From positions 26,839-61,530 of the forward strand of contig JBBHKE010002163.1 of the NCBI GenBank assembly GCA_037447655.1: DNA of 34,692 bases, written 5' to 3'. Source of the DNA: Zygnema cylindricum. Taxonomy: Eukaryota > Streptophyta > Zygnematophyceae > Zygnematales > Zygnemataceae. The notes under the pieces are model-generated. The model had not been told where the DNA came from, made no database searches, and saw only the letters and a list, made by a program, of their open reading frames with translations. Below are positions 19,999-30,500 of the stretch, one piece after another (position 1 is the stretch's first letter; each line of letters begins with the position of its first letter). The position numbers were made by a program, and so were the translations under genes.

Positions 19999-20759
19999 CC
20001 GTCCCACAGTAGCGGCTGGAGTGCAAGTGTGCCACGAAAGCATATGTCTTTTGTAACGCAGTTAATACTTTATGTCGTGCAGTTCGTACAAAGTCAACAG
20101 TCCGTACAAAATACATCGGTTCGATGCCGTTAACTATGTTCGACGGTCGCTACCAACGGAACAGGATGATAAACATGTAGACAGATGCCTGCAACACAAA
20201 GTCAAGCCTATGGTAATCGTCACCGAAATCTCTGGCGTCCCTCAGACCTTCACACATAGAGACGACACAACCCGTAGAAAGAAGAAAATAAAAAGTACAG
20301 TACCTTAGTGTGAAGAGTGTTATTGCTTATGCTTTGCCGATATGGTTCTGTTATACAAAATTTATCTGTAGTTTTCTGCCGTATGCAAATCCAAATTGTG
20401 TATATCAGAAACAAGGCCGCCTTCTGCTGGCTCCCGTACAGAAGATGGTCTTGTACCCCCCTCCTTTCATTGTGGCGTTGCGTACTTGATTAAGGTTTTC
20501 TCTTTTCTGGAGCCATTTTTTCTGCCGTACATCGTTTGTCGAAGAAGTCTTAATCTCTCTGCTAAAAATACTTGTGTTTAAAATACCAATGTCAAAGCTT
20601 ACAGTAGACGTACATGCTTCCAGAAGACCTTCCTCTGCAAAGTAACAAACTTCATATCTGAACAACTCCAGGCATATGATAGAACGCCCTTCTGAAATCC
20701 AGATGCTTCTTCGTTGCAAGGCAGCAAAGTTAGAACTTGTTTAGTGGGATACCTAAGCT
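19999..20759 (+). promoter_or_regulatory. Upstream region of WRKY gene
   Basis: No coding sequence supported. Two W-box cores lie on the minus strand: AGTCAA at 20092-20097 and 20200-20205 (TTGACT read in reverse). W-boxes are the known targets of WRKY proteins, so autoregulation is possible. About 0.6 such sites would be expected by chance in this length. No clear TATA box is assigned. An in-frame TAA at 20754-20756 just before the ATG closes the reading frame upstream. Confidence 0.4.
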
Positions 20760-21040
20760 ATGGCAGACGGCTGGCCTCCGTTTTTAGGTCTCAGTTCCGT
20801 TCGCAGTAACACTCTTCCAGTATGTGGTGCTCCTGGCGATCTTGGCACATCCCCTACATCTGCGTCCAATCAGGGCGCAGGAGATCACACTATGTTTTCA
20901 GTAGACTTGCACAGTGCTCTATATGAAGCGGCCAAAGCGGCTCATAGACATACCGAGCAGTTAGTCAAGCGGGCAGCACGTCTAGTACAGGAAGCGGATG
21001 GCAAAGGATTGAATGGACAGGGACAAGCTGCAGATTACAG
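20760..21040 (+). CDS. WRKY gene exon 1
   Basis: ATG at 20760 in context GCTATGGCA, with alanine as second codon as plants prefer and an in-frame stop six bases upstream. It encodes a serine/glycine/proline-rich start, then a helical segment with [20 protein letters not shown]. It ends TACAG|GTATTT in phase 2, and the joined codon AG|G gives R94. Confidence 0.85.
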
Positions 21041-24000
21041 GTATTTTTGGGGAATACCTATGTGGCGCAACAAGATGACAATGCCTTGCTTTGGTTGCAA
21101 GTTTGACAAGCATTGTGTTACGTTTGCTGTCTGTTAACTGAGATGATGAGGGAGACGGGCAGTGGAGTTTTATGCTTGTGAAGTGTAGTGTGTGGATGAA
21201 AAATATGTTTGCATCTGTGTTTTTTGTGTCGTTTGGTCTGGTGGTTTGTTTGCTCTAGGCATTGCATTTGGTGTGTATTTCAGTTTTGCGGAGGCTTCTT
21301 GTTGAAACAGTTAGGGCTGATGCTTCTTGGAGTCGCCACGACTTAAAAAGAAGGTTAGGAGAATTCTTATACCATTGTTCGCCCCTTCGTGTTTTGAGCT
21401 ACGTGCTTCACCTCCCGGGCGGCCATTCCTTCGTCCGGAAAAGCAGCGCGCGCGCATTCTTGTAGTTCACTGCTAAGGAAAATGCTGAGTTTGCAAACAG
21501 ATTGCTGAAGTAACTCCTTCTTTATTCCTGTAGGCCGTCTGAGGGGCAAAACTTCTTGTTTTGGTGACTGTTGCCATTATTTATTCAATGATTTTTATTT
21601 TTGGAAGGGTGGAGTGTTCATTTTTATTGCCTAGGTTCCATGGCAGGATTATGTTTTTGTCATGTCGACTGGTGTTGTGAGTAGAGTATTTATGGTATCT
21701 GTCATAGAATGTTTTTGCATTCAGTATTAAGGATGGACTAAGTTTACATATCGAAGATTTGTGATACTCTCTCGCTTCTTAGCTCTTTTTTCCACCTGCC
21801 TTTGCCCCTCATAAAATGAAGAGGTTGTGCGAATGTGGCCTGATGAAACATCACTGGATGATTTGACAGAGACTGCTCTTTTTTCATAGTTTGTTGATGA
21901 GGTTCTGGCATTTGGAGGAAATTTTTTAGAGATGCACAAGACATCTTCAGGTTTGAAATGGCCGGTAAATAGTTTTCCGACTCTGGTGTTGATTTTGCTG
22001 CTTAGAGGCATGTGATTTTGTTTTGGGTGATTATACAGACCTGGCTAACCCGCTTCGATTATTGTCCTTTCGTCCAGGGAACTTCTCCATGAAACAGAGG
22101 CTGATTTCATAGCTAGAGAAGCTATTCATTGTTTGGAAAATTGTCGAAGTTATCTTGTCATCCAGAACACAAAGCGATCTTCTCCCCTCAGTAGGGGAAG
22201 AGAAATGGTAGCAGCTCCTTCTCAAAATGTCGTAATTACGGATGCTGAAGATAAAAAACCTGCTGGTTCTGAACCAAACTCCCGTGCCTCAAGTGGATCT
22301 CAGCCACTTCCAAATTTGAATATTGATTTGGCAAGAATGCCAGAACAACAGGTTGGAAGGCAGATATTGGCTGAAGGGGCATCAGAGTCTGGACCTCAGG
22401 TTAGTGATCCTTCAAAAATTGTAACTTTCTTTGTTGCGAGTGGTCATGCATATTTTTCCTGACGTTCAAATCATTTTATGATGAAGATCATTCCGTAAAT
22501 GGTTTTCATCTATTGTCATTTTGATGTCAGGAGAAATGAATGTGAACATAAAGATGAACATTCACAGAAAGGATAATGATGCAATGTTGAGCTGCACTGC
22601 CCATCGTTATCAGCGTTAAGGATTTCTTAGTGCTCATGCGAAATTAGAATGTATAATACTAACTTAGTGCAAGAAGATGTGGCAGATTGGAGTCCACTCC
22701 CTTGAATAATGTTGTTAACACCATAAAAAGCCGCAACCGAACTAGTGTTGTTAACTCCATGGCGATGGGCAATGTAGTAGATGGCCACGTCTGAGAATGT
22801 AATATTACAATCTGTTTTTCTGTTCTTTTTTCTTATTTGTCCCATTTTTATCTATGTCTGAACAGGTTGCCGTCAGCAAGCAGGAAAAGAGAGCCAGCTC
22901 TCCATGTGTAGCTGACTCTGAACCTCCGCGCAAAGCAACTTCCTTGTCAGAATTTCAATTTGTTTATAATGAATCATTCCCACAAAAGAATATGCCAAGT
23001 TCAAGTGCTGTTAGTACAGAAGTTGGAGGGACACCTACTGTCTCACTTCCAATGCTTCAAACATCAATCTCTGCAGGGGAGGGATTAGATTTGAGCAGGA
23101 AATCACTTTCAGAAAAGAAGAGTCCTTCTAAAAGCACTGCCACCACTGCAGCTGAACTTATACGTTCCCGCTCTGTGGATCTTATAGAAATGAGAGCCAT
23201 TCGGGTTTCGCTTCCTCAGTCTGGTTCAACCACTAGCAGTGATAAACCTAAGGTTTTTACAAAAGGCAGTCAAGAAATGTTTCAAGCTATTGAAAGCCCT
23301 GTGCAGGGAGGGTCTGACCCAATGCCTCCTCTTCCTGATACTCCAACATTCCCTCAATGGGCGAGGACAGATTTGTGTTCTCCTCGTAATCAAAATCCTC
23401 AGCAGGAATCTCGAACACAGCAAGATGGAGGAGGAAAAACTTCCCAGCATCAAGCTCACAGGAAAGCTCTACCTGCTTGGGCATTGAACCCTCCCAGGTC
23501 AGAGGAGATAAAGGGGGAACCTGAAAAGCAAGGGGGAGGAGACAACCAGACAGTGAGTGGAAATGATGTCATAGGAGATGGTGATTCTCCTCAAAATGCT
23601 CCTCCTTGGGCTAAAGCATCTTCATACTTGCAAAATTTAGGGCGTCAGATGTCAACATCTTCTATAGGGACATCCTCACAAGGGGGACTTCTGGAGCAGT
23701 ATATTCAGAGCAGTAAAGCTAAGTGTCAAGCTAATCAGTCAAGTGGAGGGATAGCAATCACAGAGGTTCCATCAGAGAAGCTTGGAGTTTCACACGATGG
23801 TGAGACATCTGCTAGATCTCCAACTCTTGGTTTGAACCCTTATCATGAGAGATTCCCAAGGGATTTATCTGTCAACAAACCAGAGGACGTTTTACATGAG
23901 CAGCAGTCAATTGGTGTGGATGGTGGAGAAGAATTTCGGCAATTAGCAATTCTGCCTCAAGTAAATTCCCCCGAAAAATCTGTTGAAATGGAGGGAGTGG

Positions 24001-24439
24001 AACAGTTGGAATCCGTGGGAGCTGTGACTGTAGCAAAGGCAGGTCTGAAGGATGCTAGTCAAGAAAGGAATATTTTGGGAGAAAAGAGAACCGGAACGGA
24101 ATCAGGTGGAGGCGGCACTGGTATATCTCCAGCATCAGGCGGCCGATCCTCTTTTAAAAGGTTGAGAGTTGGCCATCTATTTTGCGTCTGCTATTTAAAT
24201 ACGGTATTGCAGTTCTATCACAGGCATTTGAAAGGAAGTTGGGAGTAACTGGAAAGAGGGTAAGAAGTTGCATGTCTGGGTTAATATTGACAGAAGTACG
24301 AGGTTCTGGTGGTTTGTCCTGTGTGTTGTTTGAGGGCAGGCAGCGGGTGGAAAAGAAGGTGGTGGTAACTGACGTAGTTGAAGATGGCTGGAATTGGCGC
24401 AAGTATGGACAGAAGGAGACAATGCACAACTCCTACCCA

Positions 24440-24526
<87 letters not shown>

Positions 24527-27500
24527 TCCCTCTCCCTCTCCCTCTCCCTCTCCCTCTCCCTCTCCCTCTCCCTCTCCCTCTCCCTCTCCCTCTCCCTCTC
24601 CCTCTCCCTCTCCCTCTCCCTCTCCCTCTCCCTCTCCCTCTCCCTCTCCCTCTCCCTCTCCCTCTCCCTCTCCCTCTCCCTCTCCCTCTCCCTCTCCCTC
24701 TCCCTCTCCCTCTCCCTCTCCCTCTCCCTCTCCCTCTCCCTCTCCCTCTCCCTCTCCCTCTCCCTCTCCCTCTCCCTCTCCCTCTCCCTCTCCCTCTCCC
24801 TCTCCCTCTCCCTCCCCCTCACCCTCACCCTCCCCCTCTCCCTCTCCCTCTCCCTCTCCCTCTCCCTCTCCCTCTCCCTCTCCCTCTCCCTCTCCCTCTC
24901 CCTCTCCCTCTCCCTCTCCCTCTCCCTCTCCCTCTCCCTCTCCCTCTCCCTCTCCCTCTCTCTCTCCCTCCCCTCTCCCTCTCCCTCTCCCTCTCCCTCT
25001 CCCTCTCCCTCTCCCTCCCCCTCCCCCTCCCCCTCCCCCTCCCCCTCCCCCTCCCCCTCCCCCTCCCCCTCCCCCTCCCCCTCCCCCTCCCCCTCCCCCT
25101 CCCCCTCCCCCTCCCCCTCCCCCTTCCCCTCCCCCTCCCCCTCCCCCTCCCCCTTCCCCTCCCCCTCCCCCTCCCCCTCCCCCTCCCCCTCCCCCTCCCC
25201 CTCCCCCTCCCCCTCCCCCTCCCCCTCCCCCTCCCCCTCCCCCTCCCCCTCCCCCTCCCCCTCCCCCTCCCCCTCCCCCTCCCCCTCCCCCTCCCCCTCC
25301 CCCTCCCCCTCCCCCTCCCCCTCCCCCTCCCCCTCCCCCTCCCCCTCCCCCTCCCCCTCCCCCTCCCCCTCCCCCTCCCCCTCCCCCTCCCCCTCCCCCT
25401 CCCCCTCCCCCTCCCCCTCCCCCTCCCCCTCCCCCTCCCCCTCCCCCTCCCCCTCCCCCTCCCCCTCCCCTCCCCCTCCACTCCTTATCCCTCTCCCTCC
25501 TGTCCCTCTTTCTCTCCTCTCCCCATCACTCTCCCCCTCCCCCTCCCCCTCCCCCTCCACTCCTTATCCCTCTCCCTCCTGTCCCTCTTTCTCTCCTCTC
25601 CCCATCACTCTCCCCCCCGTCCCTCTCGACTATTATCTTGCATCATCTGCTCGTTTTTCCACTTTTGATGTTTTGGATGAGTCCTTGCTGCATTGATTGC
25701 TTTTGAATTTAAAGTTGCTCTCTTTTGGTCCATTTATGTTGGCAACAATAAGTTTTTATTTCAGGAGATTGTTCAAGCCTTTGGCAAAATGCTTTTTCAG
25801 ATTGCTTGAAAGACTTTTTGTGAATTGCAGAGGGACTCAGTGTGAATTTTCGGTGAGTCGTTTAAAATTTTAATTTTGTGATCTGATGGTTTTTTTTAGC
25901 CTTTGTTTTGAATTGTTATGGGGTCTTTTTTGGTAGTTTTTGAATAAATTTTGTTTCGAATCGCCAGCGTTGCTTGGGCCTATGAATTTAGATCTTGATG
26001 AAAGTAATGGTTAGATACTTTGTTAATTGCTTTGACCATTTGATGTAGAATGCGTAATAAGTACATGTTATACGATTGTTAAATCTTGTGGGTTTCCCTG
26101 TCACGTCATTTTCTCAACGTGAGTCACGAGGCTTTCAAGACGTTCGTTGCTCTTTCTAAATAGTAGGAAGTGCGGATGTGTTTCCGCGCAGCTATTTTTT
26201 ATTTTTTTTTCAGCAAAACATTCTTGTAGTCTCTGTGGCACCTTACAGCAGCCTTATACTAGGCATGATGTGGCCGGTCGTGTCTGGTCTGACACGTGCT
26301 AAATCCATTCTTCTTTTGTCGGTGGTGCCGTGAATATGATTGCGTCCGATCTCCATCTCAGAGGCTGGCCTGAAGATAGCTATCGTGCTTTACGCTTTGG
26401 TATGGAGGCTCGTGTTTTATGTACTGAGATGTATACTACCTGCAGTACATGCTGGGCGTACCCATACTTGTCTCAGTGTCATATTTGTCGGTTTCCTACT
26501 CTGGTCTTATGCGACGATTCTGTCTGTATGCTGGCTTTTCTAGGAAATGCTTCTGACGGTAGGTTTGGTCTGTCAGGTTTGGTGGACACGTGGAATTTAT
26601 CACCTGTGTGCGATCTGAGTTCATGGATTTTTTTTGGTGATGCTGCACACCTTCATTGGTCTGCTGAGCTAATCTCGGGTTTGTGGGACGGAAAAATTGT
26701 AAGGGTTTGTTATGGCCATTTCCATGTTCCAGAAGACCGGGTCTTTGTAATACCCTGGGGAGCTATATGCCATTCGATCTTCATCTGAACAGCTGTTTGT
26801 TGCCCAGGGTTTTTCAAAGAACCCAGTTCCGCCTACATGTGGCGAGCTTTTAGGACTAGCTTTCATGACAAAGGCTGTCAAAATCAGCAAAGAAAGTTCT
26901 CAAACTATCTTTGACAAATTTGTTCAAACAGAATCCTTTGTTCTGTGTGGACTCTCAAAAGCTGTGATGTTTGGTGGGTTTTGGGTTTAGGGATATTCCC
27001 TGTAGAACATTTTGTATGTGTTATGCTGCTGGGACGCTAAAAGTCAAGCTTCCCGTCGGAGCGTTTTTTGTTACGCTTTCCTGACAGTTAGTATGTATGA
27101 CAGCGTAATATGTTCAAATATGTTTCGATCGGAATTTCCCCTTAGCTCAACCTGTTTTTTCACGTTTCGTTTTCTTGTGTCTCTATCTTGATCCGTTTGT
27201 CTTTTTCTGGGTTTACATAAGCAGGTGATGACTTGCTGATCTCTCCCTCATTTTGACTTACCTTTTTGCACAATGTTTTACTTATGTCTTATGACTTTTA
27301 CAGAAACTTGGCAAACTGTTGAATATCTGCCCGAAATCCGGGCAGCTATTTTTTCAACATCGTTTGCATGGAAGTGGCTGTTAGTTTTTTTTGCTGCACT
27401 TTTACTATATTGACAAAACTAATGGGGTTTCATCTGACTCTGACGTCAGCATATTGCCTATTCGACTGCCGATCTCGAGGAAGTTTCCCATGGTTGACGT

Positions 27501-30500
27501 GGGCAACTCATTTGTGAAGGACCGGTTATATGCCGGGATATTTTGTCGTCACAAAGTACGGACGACGTTGACTGCCGTTTTAGTTGTTGATTTATGCTTC
27601 TCGTCATTTACGCAATTTTATCTTTGACGTCAGAACCGATCTCTCTTTTTCCTGATTCATTTTGCCCCCCCTCCCCCCCCCCCCCCCCCCTCCCCCTGAC
27701 GTTGAAACAGTAGGTCACCCCGAATTCCGCCTTATCCAACTATTGGGTGACTCCTCTCCCCCCCTCACTCCATGATCTCGCAAACTGCTGTCACGATTAC
27801 ATTTTATTTTCTTCTTGACGTATTGAATCATTTATGCTGCATCACAAATGTTTTTGCCAGCGTGGCATATGGCCCAGTGGTCTCTACTCGTATGCCAGTC
27901 TTATGCTGCAGAAAGCTCGTAGGCTCTTGTTCGAGGCAGATTGCGACAGAACTGTACAGAACACGTGATGTTCTATGCGACTCTTCCAGAATATGTACGG
28001 AGATATCCCCCTATTCTTCAGTGAGTTTCGTGGGTCCAGTCGGCGCTTGACTGTGAGTCGTGATCTCGGCCAGCCCCGAGCCTCACCGTCTGGCGTCCGT
28101 CAGTTTGGCAGGAGTTCACCTGCCAAAATTCGCCGACTATTGATAGGGTTCCATTTGCGAGAATTTTAGTTTGCAGTCTCAGTAAATTAATGTGTATGGA
28201 AATTGTTCACCTGCTGCAGCGCGAAATATCGTGTGCAAGTTGGCATTTGGACCTTGCAAGGTTGCTGACGAATCTACAGTGCGATAAATGTCTCATGATT
28301 TGTACACTTTTCTTCACAATTGTAAAAACAGAAAGGATTTAGATTAGGCCTCGTAATAAGGGTCCTAAGTATGCTCTACATTATCTGGCGGAAATTTGGA
28401 GCAGGCCACTAAAAAAATAATTAGAGCATAATAGAGTAAAACGTGGGAAGCGGGTAGTTTCAAAGTTCATGGAACAATTTTTTTATCGAAAGCTAAATTT
28501 AGTTCAAATTTTGCACATGTGTGGGAATATAACACATGTGTCGAAATATTATACACGTTGGAATATTATACTCGTGCTGATTAATTTCTGATTTGTTACT
28601 GCAAAATTTTTTATTTCCTATTGGTCGTCCGTACTACAGTTTGTTGCTGTCGTCCATTCACTGATGCGCACTAGCATGTGTACTTCTTGAAAGTTGAAGT
28701 ATTTTGCTGGAGAAGCTTCCCCCTTTCTACAATGATGTCCCCGCGGTGATGACGACAACGACGACGACAACGACGGCGACTGGGCGATCCAATCATACAT
28801 TTTCTGGAGGCATTTTTGCCTGCCGCATTGCAGTAAAATGTACGATTTGTAAATCTACATGCGATGTATAGTCAAGGTACAATACTGTACCGTTCAATTG
28901 CAGTAAAATCCGTACATTATTGTAAATTTGTTTGCTAGCGTGAGAACCCTCTTGAGTGTTATTATATCCTTCTTTTTCGGCATGACGCCTGTCCCACGTA
29001 GTGCCCGGGCTTGTGTTCCCTGTTTTTGTACGGTCCTTACTAGGCTGCACAGTTGCGGACGCCTTGTTACTTGTATACAGCATGCATTTTATGTAGTCAT
29101 ACTAGATGAAATAGTACTCATACTATAGGTGTGTTGTACGGTTTTTAGTAACATATTTACTCAGTACAGGTTTTTGAAAAAGGTAGGTTAAAAATTACGG
29201 TTGAAAGAGCACATTAAATGGCAAAAGTAAGTGAGCGATTGTTAGAGTTGCAAGTCGAGGCAAAAAAATCAATATCAGGTATTGAGTGTCAAAAACAATC
29301 TTTGATATTCAATACATTCAAACTTATGTAGCGTATTGTAATATGAGATACTTTCGATAAAATTTGGAAGAATTTATGCACAACACGAGCCACAGTGTCT
29401 GCGAATACCATTTCCTGCTGAATTCGATGAAAGTTTTCAGGGTTCAAATTATACACGTGAATAGTTTAACGCAAACTGGTTTAATATGGAAAAGTACATT
29501 AAGTATAGTCTATTGAATATCGAAAGAAAAACTGAAACAAGCCGGATACACCGTGATACAAACTGGAGAAAGTATTTAGGATACACTACTGTTTTTCACT
29601 ACTTTCTACTGCCTTTCCCTACTGTCTTTCTGTCTTTCTTTCTCTTACGGTTTTTCCTTTACGGTTGCTTTATTCTTTACGGTTTGCTTTCCGGTTTTGC
29701 TTACCGGTTTTGCTTTTACGGTTTTTGCTTTACGATTTCGCCTTTTTTGGCATTGTATGAATTATATGGTAGATTGACGAGCAGGAAGACCTTAGATAAA
29801 TCCGCAATCATTGTGGGATTTTACTTTGAAACAGTCATCAATTGGGCATCACTGATGTGAGATATAGATGTAGACACAAATGTCTGTGTGTGAATGCATC
29901 TCTGTGATTTTTTCATTGATGTATGTGTTTTTTTTTGTGTGATAGAGTTTGTCAGTGTGTATTTAGTTGTGTTCAGTGATGTATGTGCTTTTTTTTTGTA
30001 ATAATGAGTTCTCCAGTGTGAATGCATCCATCCTTGCTTATGCTTAAATGCATGCAGAATGTGTTTTCAAGATATCATGCATGTATATGTATGATTTTGT
30101 GCTTGCTAATGAAATTTGTATCATCTGTTTACTTTCTGCAAATAGCAATACTGAACTTTGTGTTTGTCACTCTCGTTTCATGTGATGATGAGTTCTTGTT
30201 AATGGAAAGGCACTCTTCTAGTGGAGGCAACTCATGATGGTTCAGTCAGAAAGATCCTGACTGTAAGAAATTTCCGTGGATCACGTTGTTTAGGAGAAAA
30301 AATGTTTTAGCACTGCATTGCAATAAAAAAGTGGCAAAAGTTTCTGCTTGTTTCTCAGGATTGCCTCCTTTGTGTGGATTTTTTTTTGTATTTCACCCTG
30401 ATGTTTGGTTTTGTTTAGTTGATTGATGAATTGTACATGTCATGCGAAGTCATTAGGTTCTCTTTTTTCAATAAGAGTATCACCATTTCGTTCTTCTCTG

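Noticed and set aside
24182-25706. Long frames of [24 protein letters not shown] and RERERE
   Set aside because: All are translations of the pyrimidine microsatellite in one or the other strand; none has a start, codon bias or context of a gene.
26330-26788. 152-codon frame in WRKY intron 4
   Set aside because: No recognisable domain, no supporting splice or promoter signals, and it lies inside a confidently predicted intron.
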